Shown in pieces: positions 15,627-24,663 of a stretch of DNA of 64,000 nt (positions within the stretch are counted from its first letter, which is position 1; each line of letters opens with the position of its first letter). This stretch comes from Leifsonia sp. Root112D2. Its GTDB lineage: Bacteria; Actinomycetota; Actinomycetes; Actinomycetales; Microbacteriaceae. Made by a program: the position numbers and the translations under genes. Location of the stretch: positions 186,001 through 250,000 of the forward strand of contig NZ_LMCU01000001.1 of NCBI RefSeq assembly GCF_001424905.1. The letters are read 5' to 3'. The notes under the pieces were generated by a model. The model did no database searches. It was not told the DNA's origin and saw only the letters and a program-made list of their open reading frames with translations.

Positions 15627-15719
15627 ACGGGATGCTCGGCAGTGGGACAGCGGCGAGACGAAGAGGGCGGGGTGGCCCGGCATGCGCCCGGTCTCCCCGC
15701 CCTGTGCGGATGCGTTGAG

Positions 15720-17234
15720 TTACTGCACGTCGTCGTCGACCCAGTCGAAGGTCTTCGTGACGGCCTTCTTCCAGTTGCGCAGCAGGCGCTCACTCTCGGC
15801 GTCGTCCATCGACGGCGTCCAGCGGCTGTCTTCCTGCCAGTTCTTGCGCAGGTCGTCGAGGTCGCTCCAGAAGCCGACCGCGAGGCCGGCAGCGTAAGCG
15901 GCACCGAGCGCCGTGGTCTCCGCGACCACCGGGCGAACCACCGGCACGCCGAGGATGTCCGCCTGGAACTGCATGAGCAGGTTGTTGGCGATCATGCCGC
16001 CGTCCACCTTCAGCTCCGTGAGCGGCACGCCCGAGTCGGCGTTGACGGCATCCAGCACCTCGCGGGTCTGGAATGCCGTCGCCTCGAGCACGGCGCGGGC
16101 GATGTGGCCCTTGTTCACGTAGCGGGTGAGACCCACCAGCGCACCGCGGGCATCCGAGCGCCAGTACGGCGCGAACAGTCCCGAGAACGCCGGGACGAAG
16201 TACGCCCCGCCGTTGTCGTCGACGGATGCCGCGAGCGCCTCGATCTCCTCGGCCGACTTGATGAGCCCCAGGTTGTCACGCAACCACTGCACGAGTGAAC
16301 CCGTGACGGCGATCGAGCCTTCCAGCGCATAGTGCGGCTTGGCGTCGCCCAGCTTGTAGCCGAGCGTGGTCAGCAGACCGTTCTTCGAGTGGATGATCTC
16401 CTCGCCCGTGTTGAAGATGAGGAAGTTACCTGTGCCGTAGGTGTTCTTCGCCTCCCCCTGGTCGAACGCCGCCTGGCCGAAGGTGGCGGCCTGCTGGTCG
16501 CCGAGGATGCCGGCGATCGGCACCTCGCGCAGCAGGCTGTTGTCTTCGGCGACGCCGTAGACCTCGGACGAACTGCGAATCTCGGGCAGCATTGAGGCGG
16601 GAACACCGAAGACCTCGAGAATGTCCTCACGCCACGACAGCGTCTCCAGGTCCATGAACAGCGTGCGGCTGGCGTTGGTGACGTCGGTGGCGTGCACGCC
16701 GCCATTGACCCCGCCGGTCAGGTTCCACAGCACCCAGGTGTCTGTGGTGCCGAAGAGCAGGTCTCCGGCATCCGCCTTCTCGCGTGCACCCTCCACATTC
16801 TCGAGGATCCACATGATCTTGGTTCCGGCGAAATAGGTGGCCAGCGGCAGGCCGACGATCGACTTGAATCGCTCGACACCGCCGTCAGCCGCGAGCTTGT
16901 CGACGATGCTCTGCGTGCGAGTGTCCTGCCAGACGATGGCGTTGTACACCGGCTCGCCCGTGTTCTTGTCCCAGACCACGGCAGTCTCGCGCTGGTTCGT
17001 GATGCCTATCGCGGCGATGTCGTGACGGGTCAGGTTGGCCTTGGAGAGCGCCTGGCCTATCACCTCACGGGTGTTGTTCCAGATCTCCTTCGGGTTGTGT
17101 TCGACCCAGCCGGCCTTCGGGAAGATCTGCTCGTGCTCAAGCTGACCGCTGGAGACGATGGATCCCGACTTGTCGAAAATGATGGCACGGCTCGAGGTCG
17201 TACCCTGATCGATGGCGATGACGTAATCATTCAT
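15720..17234 (-). CDS. glpK: Glycerol kinase
   Basis: 504 residues, the standard size of FGGY-family glycerol kinases. The N-terminal phosphate-binding motif is IDQGTTSSRAIIFD. The family signatures GYKLGDAKPHYALEGSIAVTG and DGGMIANNLLMQFQADILG are also present. It phosphorylates glycerol to glycerol-3-phosphate, trapping what GlpF admits. It lies 44 bases downstream of glpF and is the last gene of the glpD-glpF-glpK minus-strand run. Confidence 0.97.
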   Translation of the reverse strand: MNDYVIAIDQGTTSSRAIIFDKSGSIVSSGQLEHEQIFPKAGWVEHNPKEIWNNTREVIGQALSKANLTRHDIAAIGITNQRETAVVWDKNTGEPVYNAIVWQDTRTQSIVDKLAADGGVERFKSIVGLPLATYFAGTKIMWILENVEGAREKADAGDLLFGTTDTWVLWNLTGGVNGGVHATDVTNASRTLFMDLETLSWREDILEVFGVPASMLPEIRSSSEVYGVAEDNSLLREVPIAGILGDQQAATFGQAAFDQGEAKNTYGTGNFLIFNTGEEIIHSKNGLLTTLGYKLGDAKPHYALEGSIAVTGSLVQWLRDNLGLIKSAEEIEALAASVDDNGGAYFVPAFSGLFAPYWRSDARGALVGLTRYVNKGHIARAVLEATAFQTREVLDAVNADSGVPLTELKVDGGMIANNLLMQFQADILGVPVVRPVVAETTALGAAYAAGLAVGFWSDLDDLRKNWQEDSRWTPSMDDAESERLLRNWKKAVTKTFDWVDDDVQ

Positions 17235-17278
17235 TTCGTTTCGAACTCCGTTGTTTCTTTACTGCCTGAACGTCCCGG

Positions 17279-18055
17279 CTACGCGCCGGTGGCGACTTTG
17301 ATGACGGGGAGCAGAATAAGCGATGCCCATCCCGCGAGAACCCCGCCCACGATGGGTCCGGCCACGGGAACCCATGAATATGCCCAGTCGCTTGAGCCCT
17401 TGCCCTTGATGGGCAGGAAAGCGTGAGCGATGCGTGGCCCGAGGTCACGAGCGGGGTTGATGGCGTACCCCGTCGGACCACCGAGTGATGTGCCGATAAC
17501 GATAACGAGCAGGGCAACAGGAAGCGCACCGAGCGCCGCGAGACCCCCGTCTCCCTGACGTCCGCCGCCGAACCCGATCACCACGAAAACGAGAACAAAG
17601 GTACCGATGACCTCGGTGATGAAGTTCCACGCGTAGCTGCGGATCGCCGGCCCGGTCGAGAAGACGCCCAGCTTGTTGGCCGGGTCAGGCTCCTCATCGA
17701 AGTGCTGCTTGTACGCCAGCCAGCAGAAGACCGCGCCGATGATGGCCCCGATCAGCTCGGCCGCGATGTACACGACGATCGAGATGAAGTTGACGGGAAC
17801 GCCGGAGCCGAACTCCTTTGCACCACTGGCAACGAGACCGAGCGTCACGGCCGGGTTCAGATGTGCACCCGAGTTATACGCGACGATCACACCGCAGAAG
17901 ACCGCGAGGCCCCAGCCGATGTTCACCATCAGGAATCCGCCATTGAAGCCCTTGTTCTTGGCAAGGGCGACGTTGGCCACGACTCCGGTTCCGAGCAGAA
18001 CCAGCATTGCTGTTCCCACTACCTCCGAGAGAAATACCACACCGAGATTGTCCAC
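17279..18055 (-). CDS. glpF: Aquaglyceroporin (glycerol facilitator)
   Basis: 258 residues with six membrane segments and two re-entrant NPA loops, AHLNPAVT and YAINPARD. The Asp after the second NPAR is the glycerol-channel signature. I chose the GTG at 18055 because GGAAGG lies 5 bases upstream; an ATG at 18112 would add 19 polar residues without a ribosome site. It stands between glpD and glpK, and a TGCAC-N4-GTGCA site lies 120 bases upstream, so it may have its own regulated promoter. Confidence 0.93.
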   Translation of the reverse strand: MDNLGVVFLSEVVGTAMLVLLGTGVVANVALAKNKGFNGGFLMVNIGWGLAVFCGVIVAYNSGAHLNPAVTLGLVASGAKEFGSGVPVNFISIVVYIAAELIGAIIGAVFCWLAYKQHFDEEPDPANKLGVFSTGPAIRSYAWNFITEVIGTFVLVFVVIGFGGGRQGDGGLAALGALPVALLVIVIGTSLGGPTGYAINPARDLGPRIAHAFLPIKGKGSSDWAYSWVPVAGPIVGGVLAGWASLILLPVIKVATGA

Positions 18056-18174
18056 ATTGACCTTCCAATATTGCGTCTTCGGATGCCCGTGAGAGCGACC
18101 GGATCGTTGCATTGATTTGCGTAATCGTGAAGAAAACTATCGGCAATCATGCGATGCCGACAAGAGAGTCGGCG

Positions 18175-18188
18175 TGCACGTTCGTGCA
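18175..18188. promoter_or_regulatory. Operator candidate upstream of glpF
   Basis: TGCAC-GTTC-GTGCA is a perfect 5-bp inverted repeat in the 133-bp space between glpD and glpF, directly after the glpD stop. It has the same form as the site at 20097-20110 in front of the regulator. Confidence 0.6.
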
Positions 18189-19991
18189 TTATCCGCCGTG
18201 TTTGACGCTCCTCTCCTCGACCGATTCGAACAGGATGCCGTGCGACTGCGCGAGCACCGCGCGCGCCTGTATGACCTCATCCTGCCTCGTTTGCTCGCTC
18301 CAGCCGAGGGGGGAGGCCAAAACTCGGCTCACCTCTTCCACGACCGCCGCGGTCACGTTGCCGTCGAAAGCGACGCTCGTGCGCCTCAGCAGCACATCCG
18401 CGACGTGCACCACGAACTCGTTCTCCGCGATGAACACGAGCTCGCCCGTGCTGAATTCGTTCGTGCTGGCGAGGGGCTCATCGTCGTACTCCTCGAGAAA
18501 ATCGATCACGGCGCGTGCCCGCGTTCCATAACGCGCGAGCAGTTGATCGGCGCGCTCACGCCCCACGGAACCACCGTACGCGGCGATCCAGCTCGCACGC
18601 GCAGCATCCGTCATGGGATAGTTTCGGCCGCCGCCGATGGCGAGGCCGCGCGTCGACACGGTACGACGCCGCCCCAGCAGTTCCATCGCCTCGCCCGAGA
18701 GGTGCTCGGCGACCGCGCGGAAGGTTGTCCACTTTCCGCCCACGAGGCTGAGCACGGTTCCTCCACCGAGACCGGCCGGCTTGGTCGGCACGATGCGATA
18801 GTCGCGCGAGACGAATCCGGGTTGGGTGTCGTCGTGCTTCGGCAGCGGGCGGATGCCCGAGAACCGGAACACGATCTGCGAACGATCGATCGTCACAGTC
18901 GGGAAAACGTGCGCGACGAGATCGATGAAGTAGTCGATCTCCTCATCGGTGCACACCGCCGGCTCATGAATGTTGGCATCGAGATCGGTCGTGCCGACCA
19001 TGACGCGCCCCCTCAGCGGGTAGATGAGCACGATGCGACCGTCGCCATTCTCGAAGAACATCTCGCGCCCTGCGCAGGCGGCAAGCAGCTGCGGGTTATC
19101 GAGAACGATATGAGAGCCCTTGGTGCCCCCCATGTAGGCGGTCTCGCTTGCGAGCGCCGCATTCGTCAGGTCGGTCCAGGGCCCCGAGGCGTTGATGACG
19201 ACGTCTGCCGTGATGGTGAACTCGCCGCCGCCGACCAGGTCGCGCACGCGCACTCCCCCGTCGGTCACGCCGATGGCCTCGACATAGTTGGCGGCACGCG
19301 CGCTGCCACCGGCGTCGCCACCCGTAGCCGCACTCGTGCCCGCACCGGTGGCACCTGCGGCCAGGCCGTCGAGCAGCACATCGAGGGCGAGGCGCTCCGG
19401 CTCGTGTACGGAGGCGTCGAAATAGGTTGCAGTGTATTTGGCATCCCGATTCAGCAACGGCAGCTCCTGCCTGGATCGCGCACGACCGTGGAACACGTGC
19501 CGTGGAACGGTGCCGCCGTCGCGTGAGAACGAGTCGTAGAGCGAGAGCCCCAACTTGATGAGAAAGGCGCCACGCTCGACGATCCTGCCCTGCTTGTGGG
19601 TGAGAAAGCGCAGGGGTGCGGCCAGAATGCCCGAGAAGGTGGAGAAGATCGGGATCGTCGTGCGCAACGGCTTCACGTAGTGCGGCGCGGTCGTCAGCAG
19701 CCCGTTGCGTTCGGCGACCGACTCGCGCACGAGGCGGAATTCGCCGTTCTCCAGGTACCGGATGCCCCCGTGGATCATGTGCGATGACGCCGATGACGCC
19801 CCGGAGGCATAGTCGCCCCGCTCAACCAGGACCACGTCGACGCCCTGCAGCGCCAGGTCTCGGAACGTGCCGAGTCCGTTGATGCCGCCCCCGATGATCA
19901 CCACCTGGGCGCGGGGCTTCTGCTGTATGGCCCGCACCTCGGCCCGAACCTCCCTGGCCGATGCCACTGCCTGCTTCGACTGCTTCGTCAC
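18189..19991 (-). CDS. glpD: Glycerol-3-phosphate dehydrogenase (FAD-dependent)
   Basis: 600 residues from the GTG at 19991. The FAD-binding motif VVIIGGGINGLGTFRDLALQGVDVVLVERGD begins near residue 28, and the C-terminal helical domain includes the WIAAYGGSVGRERADQLLARYG segment. It oxidises glycerol-3-phosphate to dihydroxyacetone phosphate and passes electrons to quinone. An ATG reading from 20144 would cross the divergent promoter, so the GTG with GAG just upstream is preferred. A low-complexity Gly/Ala/Thr insertion (around GATGAGTSAATGGDAGG) is unusual for the family and probably forms a surface loop. Confidence 0.95.
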   Translation of the reverse strand: MTKQSKQAVASAREVRAEVRAIQQKPRAQVVIIGGGINGLGTFRDLALQGVDVVLVERGDYASGASSASSHMIHGGIRYLENGEFRLVRESVAERNGLLTTAPHYVKPLRTTIPIFSTFSGILAAPLRFLTHKQGRIVERGAFLIKLGLSLYDSFSRDGGTVPRHVFHGRARSRQELPLLNRDAKYTATYFDASVHEPERLALDVLLDGLAAGATGAGTSAATGGDAGGSARAANYVEAIGVTDGGVRVRDLVGGGEFTITADVVINASGPWTDLTNAALASETAYMGGTKGSHIVLDNPQLLAACAGREMFFENGDGRIVLIYPLRGRVMVGTTDLDANIHEPAVCTDEEIDYFIDLVAHVFPTVTIDRSQIVFRFSGIRPLPKHDDTQPGFVSRDYRIVPTKPAGLGGGTVLSLVGGKWTTFRAVAEHLSGEAMELLGRRRTVSTRGLAIGGGRNYPMTDAARASWIAAYGGSVGRERADQLLARYGTRARAVIDFLEEYDDEPLASTNEFSTGELVFIAENEFVVHVADVLLRRTSVAFDGNVTAAVVEEVSRVLASPLGWSEQTRQDEVIQARAVLAQSHGILFESVEERSVKHGG

Positions 19992-20096
19992 GTTGATCTC
20001 GCCTCGCGTCTTTCGTCTTCGCGCACCGTCGGCGGCGCACGCGTGTGTGCGCCCTTCCTCATTGTGGGAAGCTGAGAGAATATCGGTCAAGTAGTA

Positions 20097-20110
20097 TGCA
20101 CATACGTGCA
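20097..20110. promoter_or_regulatory. Operator candidate in the glpD/regulator divergent promoter
   Basis: TGCAC-ATAC-GTGCA is a perfect 5-bp inverted repeat immediately before the AGGAGG ribosome site of the SorC-type gene. The same 14-bp form occurs upstream of glpF at 18175-18188. Autoregulation plus control of glpD is inferred. Confidence 0.65.
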
Positions 20111-20121
20111 AGGAGGATTTG

Positions 20122-21108
20122 ATGCCGCAGACAGAGGAGGCCACGCACCCCGAAAAGGTTCGGGACGCGCTGACAGCCGCACATTTGTACTATCTGCAAG
20201 ACCTGACGATGGATGCGATAGCTCACGAGATGCACACCTCGCGTTCCTCGGTCTCCCGGCTCCTGAGCTTTGCCCGCACGACCGGGCTGGTCGACATCCA
20301 GATTCGCTCACCGCTGGATCGCACCTCCCGGCTGCAACGCGACATCGAGGAGAGATTCGGCGTCGCCGTGAACATCGTTCCCATTCCCGACCACACGAGC
20401 GACATCGATCGACTGGAACGCGTCTGCCTGTCCGCTGCACGAATTCTCGACGGCTTCTTCGACTCGAACATGGTCATCGGGCTGGCCTGGGGGTCGACGC
20501 TCACCGCCATCAGCCGACACCTCGTTCCCAAGCAGCTGCACGATGTCGAATTCGTGCAGCTCAATGGCGCCGGCAACAACCACACCACGGGAATCGTCTA
20601 CGCGAGCGAACTCCTGCGTCGCTTCGGTGACGCGTATGCGGCCACCGGCCAGCAGTTTCCCGTGCCCGCCTTCTTCGACGACCCGAAGACCAAGGAAGCG
20701 CTGTGGCGCGAGCGCAGCACGAAACGGGTTCTCGACATCCAGAGCCGCATGGACATCGCGCTCTTCGGGCTCGGTTCGCCCTTTGCAGATGTGCCGAGCC
20801 ACGTATACATCGGCGGCTACCTCGACCCCGAAGACTACGATTCGCTGGGCACCGCCGGAGTGGTTGGCGACGTCGCCACCGTCTTCTATCGGGCGGATGG
20901 CAGCTACCAGGATGTGCCCCTCAACGCGAGGGCCAGCGGCCCCGATCTGGATCAGCTGCGGCGCACCGCGCGGCGCATCTGCGTGGTGGCCGGTGTCTCC
21001 AAGGTGCCGAGCCTGCGCGGCGCCCTCGCGGCGCGGCTCATCACCGACCTGATTCTCGACGAGGGCACGGCCCGCGCGCTCATGGACGATGAAGCGGCAA
21101 AACCGTAG
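20122..21108 (+). CDS. SorC/DeoR-type sugar-binding transcriptional regulator
   Basis: 328 residues. The N-terminal helix-turn-helix is at about residues 30-60 (MDAIAHEMHTSRSSVSRLLSFARTTG). The rest is the sugar-phosphate sensor fold, with the GLAWGSTLTAI and GLGSPFADVPSHVYIGGYL segments. The ATG at 20122 has AGGAGG 5 bases upstream; a TTG just before it is less likely. It diverges from glpD, and matching palindromes lie in its own promoter and before glpF. That makes it the probable glycerol regulon regulator, responding to a phosphorylated metabolite such as glycerol-3-phosphate (inferred). Confidence 0.88.
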   Translation: MPQTEEATHPEKVRDALTAAHLYYLQDLTMDAIAHEMHTSRSSVSRLLSFARTTGLVDIQIRSPLDRTSRLQRDIEERFGVAVNIVPIPDHTSDIDRLERVCLSAARILDGFFDSNMVIGLAWGSTLTAISRHLVPKQLHDVEFVQLNGAGNNHTTGIVYASELLRRFGDAYAATGQQFPVPAFFDDPKTKEALWRERSTKRVLDIQSRMDIALFGLGSPFADVPSHVYIGGYLDPEDYDSLGTAGVVGDVATVFYRADGSYQDVPLNARASGPDLDQLRRTARRICVVAGVSKVPSLRGALAARLITDLILDEGTARALMDDEAAKP

Positions 21109-21216
21109 CGCCGGAGACACGCCCGGGAGTAGCATCACAATCGTCGGCCGCAGTACACGGCCCCACTCCGCAAGCCCGCGATGCGAATCGCCGGCGGAGC
21201 GATGGAGGGAGCGATT

Positions 21217-21474
21217 ATGACAGCAGGAAACGACAGCGACTCCGGTCGCCGCCCGGGTGGCGAGAGTGCCCCAAGCGACGATCTCGAGGGCAGATATACC
21301 GAGGTAGACGGCCAGTCACCGTCACCGCACGCCGTTCACGGCCGCTACACCGCTGAAGACGACGACCCCCGTGAGCAGTCCGATCTTGAGGGCGGCTACA
21401 CCAACACCGAGGATGATCCTCACGCGCACGACCGCAACGGTCACGCCGGCCACTACACCGACTCAAACGAGTAG
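21217..21474 (+). CDS. Small acidic protein with repeated GxYT motif
   Basis: 85 residues, very hydrophilic and acidic, with no membrane segment or signal peptide. Four short repeats are seen: LEGRYTEVDG, VHGRYTAEDD, LEGGYTNTEDD and AGHYTDSNE. The consensus is Gly-any-Tyr-Thr followed by acidic residues, spaced 16 to 23 residues apart. GGAGGGAG lies 6 bases before the ATG, so it is likely translated. I do not recognise a function. It sits between the glycerol regulator and the second aquaglyceroporin on the same strand. Confidence 0.7.
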   Translation: MTAGNDSDSGRRPGGESAPSDDLEGRYTEVDGQSPSPHAVHGRYTAEDDDPREQSDLEGGYTNTEDDPHAHDRNGHAGHYTDSNE

Positions 21475-21579
21475 CCCGGAGCTCCCTCACGTGGCTGCAG
21501 CACCACTGCCGCTCACGAGAGGGACGCACACACAAACATCAACAGGATGCGTCAAACACCGGATCGAAGGAGATTCACC

Positions 21580-22581
21580 GTGAGCGACATCACACCGCTT
21601 CGAAATGCACTGCGTAACGGAAGCCCACTCAAGCGCCTCGGAGGAACCTGGGGCGAGGTACTGGCCGAGTTTCTCGGCACCTTCGTTCTGATCGCCTTCG
21701 GCGATGGCGTCGTAGCCATGGCGGTCGCCGCCCTCCCCGGATCGGGTCGCACCGCCGGGCCCACCATCTTCTTCCAGGGCGTCGGCGACTGGCTGCTCAT
21801 CGCCTGGGGCTGGGCCTTCGCCGTCGCCTTCGGCGTGTACATTGCCGGCGGCGTGAGCGGCGCTCATCTCAACCCCGCTGTCACTCTGGCCCTCGCTGTG
21901 CGGCGCAGATTCGCCTGGCGCAAGGTGCTTCCGTACTGGGCCGCCCAGGTCGTTGGCGCTTTCGCGGGCGCCGCGCTCGTCTACCTCGTCTACCACGATG
22001 CGATCGACGCTTTCAACAAGGCCTCTAAGACGACACGGGATGCCGCGGGCGGGCTCGCGACGTATTCCATCTTCGCCACATTCCCCGCCCCGTATTACCA
22101 CGGAAACAATCTCGGCCCGCTGATCGACCAGATTGTCGGAACGATGTTCCTGGTCATGATCATCGTGGCAGTGATCGACCTGCGCAATACCGCGGTGAAG
22201 GCCAACCTGGGGCCCCTGGTGATCGGCTTCGCGGTGGCAGCGATAGGCCTGTCGTTCGGTGCGAACGCCGGATACGCCATCAACCCCGCCCGTGACTTCG
22301 GCCCGCGCCTCTTCGCGTGGATGGCAGGCTGGGGCCAGACCGCATTACCCGGCACCATCGACGGCTCATTCAGTTGGTACTTCTGGGTGCCGATCATCGG
22401 GCCTCTCATCGGTGGCATCATCGGCGTCATCCTGTACGACCTGTTCATCGGCGACATCCTGCATTCACGCGGGGCCGACATGGAGCCGGTCGGACGCACT
22501 CGTGAGAGTGCGACGGAGATCCCCGCCGGCGAATACCGCGCGCCCGCCGCTCGGCCCGCCAGCACCGCAGACGAGGAATAG
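21580..22581 (+). CDS. Second aquaglyceroporin-like MIP channel
   Basis: 333 residues from a GTG with GAAGGAG 7 bases upstream. Six membrane segments are present with AHLNPAVT and YAINPARD. The Asp after the second NPAR again argues for glycerol or small polyols. It differs from the glpF product by an extended periplasmic loop (ALPGSGRTAGPTIFFQGVGDW) and a hydrophilic C-terminal tail of about 45 residues. A paralog so near glpF may serve a different solute or condition. Confidence 0.88.
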   Translation: MSDITPLRNALRNGSPLKRLGGTWGEVLAEFLGTFVLIAFGDGVVAMAVAALPGSGRTAGPTIFFQGVGDWLLIAWGWAFAVAFGVYIAGGVSGAHLNPAVTLALAVRRRFAWRKVLPYWAAQVVGAFAGAALVYLVYHDAIDAFNKASKTTRDAAGGLATYSIFATFPAPYYHGNNLGPLIDQIVGTMFLVMIIVAVIDLRNTAVKANLGPLVIGFAVAAIGLSFGANAGYAINPARDFGPRLFAWMAGWGQTALPGTIDGSFSWYFWVPIIGPLIGGIIGVILYDLFIGDILHSRGADMEPVGRTRESATEIPAGEYRAPAARPASTADEE

Positions 22582-22658
22582 ACGCGTAACGACTCGTCAC
22601 ACCGTTCGCGGGAATATTCCGCCGGTTCGGACACTTGCCATACACTGAAGACACGTAA

Positions 22659-22825
22659 CGTGCTCCGGGGTCGGTGAAAGTCCGAACCGGCGGTGATAGT
22701 CCGCGAGCGGTGCATGCGCCTTGACGGGTGCGTGTTCTGCTGAACCGGTGGAATTCCGGTACCGACGGTAATGGGTAGAAGCGCCAGTGGCGCATCCGCC
22801 CTCAGTCCGGATGGGAGGCAGCACG
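22659..22825 (+). ncRNA. FMN riboswitch (RFN element)
   Basis: The conserved FMN aptamer is recognisable. P1 pairs CGTGCT (22659-22664) with AGCACG (22820-22825). Between them lie the invariant blocks CGGGGTCGGTGAAAGTCCGA, ACCGGCGGTGAT-AGTCCGCGAG, GAACCGGTGGAATTCCGGTA, CCGACGG, and the closing CAGTCCGGATGGGAGG. It lies 87 bases before ribD. It lowers riboflavin gene expression when FMN is bound. The following segment (22827-22855) can fold into a GC-rich hairpin that may be the expression platform. This accounts for the 331-bp gap before ribD. Confidence 0.96.
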
Positions 22826-22912
22826 CGGATTCGGCGGCTCACGTCGCCGTCATCCGAGTCGGCGCCAGCCGTCAGAGCCCCGGGTACGTCTTGAGAGAGA
22901 CGGAACAACCGG

Positions 22913-23971
22913 ATGGCACAGGCAGCAGCGCACGAGGCGTTGATGCGCCGTGCGCTCGAGCTCGCCGCGAACGGGCCGGCCACCGGGGTGAACCCGCGGG
23001 TCGGGTGCGTGATTCTGGATGCCACAGGCACGATTGTCGCGGAAGGCTGGCATCGCGGGGCAGGTACGTCCCATGCCGAGGTCGACGCCCTCTCCCAGCT
23101 CCCGGTCGGTGCCGCCCGCGGCGCGACCGTCGTGGTCACCCTTGAGCCGTGCAATCACACGGGCCGCACTCCCCCGTGCGCCGAGGCACTCATCGAGGCC
23201 GGCGTTGCGCACGTCGTGTACGGGGTCGATGACCCCGGGCCGGTCTCGGGCGGCGGCGCCGAGCGACTGCGTGCCGCCGGCATCGTGGTGAGCGCCGGCG
23301 TGCTCGTCGATGAGGTGAGCGCATTCCTCGGCGACTGGCTCGTTGCGGCCAGGCTCGGCCGTCCCTTCGTGACGCTCAAGTGGGCCAGCAGTCTCGACGG
23401 GCGGGTCACGGCAGCCGACGGCACCAGCCAGTGGATCACCGGAGCCGCGGCACGCCAGCGCGTGCATGAGCAGCGTGAGGCATCCGACGCCATCATCGTG
23501 GGCACCGGCACGGTGCTCGCCGACGACCCCAGCCTGACCGCTCGTGGTGACGCGGGCGAGCTGATGCCGCGCCAGCCGATCCCCGTCGTGATAGGAACCC
23601 GGTCGATACCGCAGGATGCTGCCGTGTACCGGCATCCGCATGCCCCCTTCATCGCCGCGACCCACGACTTGCCCGCCGTGCTCGACCAGCTCTCCCGGCT
23701 CGGGGTGCGCCGCGCGTACGTCGAGGGCGGGCCTACTCTGGCGAGCGCCTTCGTGGCCGCCGGACTCGTCGACGAGTACCTCGTGTACCTCGCTCCGACC
23801 CTTCTGGGCGGGCCGCGCCCCGCGGTCGGCGACATCGGCGTCGGCACCATCGGCGAGCAGCGCAGGCTCGAATTCACGGCCGTCGAGGCGCTGGGCAACG
23901 ACATTCTTCTCGTGGCCCGGCCGCTGAACGACGAGGCCGACCACACGCATCCGAACAGGGGAAAGTACTGA
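22913..23971 (+). CDS. ribD: Bifunctional riboflavin deaminase/reductase
   Basis: 352 residues. The N-terminal deaminase has the zinc motifs TSHAEVDAL and EPCNHTGRTPPC (residues about 45-90). The C-terminal reductase starts near residue 150 with VTLKWASSLDGR and contains AIIVGTGTVLADDPSLT. It performs the second and third steps of riboflavin synthesis. Its stop overlaps the ribE start (TGATG). It is the first gene after the FMN riboswitch. Confidence 0.96.
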   Translation: MAQAAAHEALMRRALELAANGPATGVNPRVGCVILDATGTIVAEGWHRGAGTSHAEVDALSQLPVGAARGATVVVTLEPCNHTGRTPPCAEALIEAGVAHVVYGVDDPGPVSGGGAERLRAAGIVVSAGVLVDEVSAFLGDWLVAARLGRPFVTLKWASSLDGRVTAADGTSQWITGAAARQRVHEQREASDAIIVGTGTVLADDPSLTARGDAGELMPRQPIPVVIGTRSIPQDAAVYRHPHAPFIAATHDLPAVLDQLSRLGVRRAYVEGGPTLASAFVAAGLVDEYLVYLAPTLLGGPRPAVGDIGVGTIGEQRRLEFTAVEALGNDILLVARPLNDEADHTHPNRGKY

Positions 23972-24663
23972 TGTTCACAGGAATCATCGAGCAGATCGGC
24001 GAGATCACCGCCGTCGAGCGGGGCGAAGACGCGGCGCGCATCACGGTGCGCGGGCCGCTCGTCGTAGCCGACGCCTCTCACGGCGACTCGATCTCGGTCA
24101 GCGGGGTCTGCCTCACCATCGTCGAGCAGACGAGCGATTCGTTCACGGCCGACGTGATGGCGCAGACGCTGGCCATGAGCACCCTCGACGGCGTGCAGAG
24201 CGGCCGACTCGTCAACCTGGAGCGTGCCGCGCAGGTGGGCGACCGCCTCGGCGGCCACATCGTGCAGGGGCACATCGACGGCACCGCGCGGCTGACTGCC
24301 GTGACAGAAGGCAGCGCCTGGCGAGTGCTGCGCTTCGCGCTCTCGGCCGAACTCGCTCCTCTCGTCGCCCGCAAGGGGTCGATAGCCGTCGACGGCGTCT
24401 CGCTGACGGTCAGCGAGGTGGGCGGCGGGCTTCACGACGGCTGGTTCGAGGTGTCGCTGATTCCCGAAACCCTCGTCGCCACCACGCTCGGCGCCCGGGA
24501 GGTGGGAGATCTCGTGAACATCGAGACCGACATCCTGGCCCGTCATGTCGAGCGGATGCTGTCACTCGGCATCCGATCCGAACCGGGCCAGACCGCGGCG
24601 CAGACAGCCGCCCACACACTCGCACCGAACGCAGCAACAGAATCCGCAAGGAGTAAGTCATGA
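23971..24663 (+). CDS. ribE: Riboflavin synthase alpha chain
   Basis: 230 residues with two tandem lumazine-binding barrels. The N-terminal MFTGIIEQIGEI signature is present, and both barrels carry the SVSGVCLTI / AVDGVSLTV motif. It dismutates two 6,7-dimethyl-8-ribityllumazine molecules to riboflavin. A C-terminal tail rich in Ala, Gln and Thr extends past the family core. It overlaps ribBA by ATGA. Confidence 0.96.
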   Translation: MFTGIIEQIGEITAVERGEDAARITVRGPLVVADASHGDSISVSGVCLTIVEQTSDSFTADVMAQTLAMSTLDGVQSGRLVNLERAAQVGDRLGGHIVQGHIDGTARLTAVTEGSAWRVLRFALSAELAPLVARKGSIAVDGVSLTVSEVGGGLHDGWFEVSLIPETLVATTLGAREVGDLVNIETDILARHVERMLSLGIRSEPGQTAAQTAAHTLAPNAATESARSKS

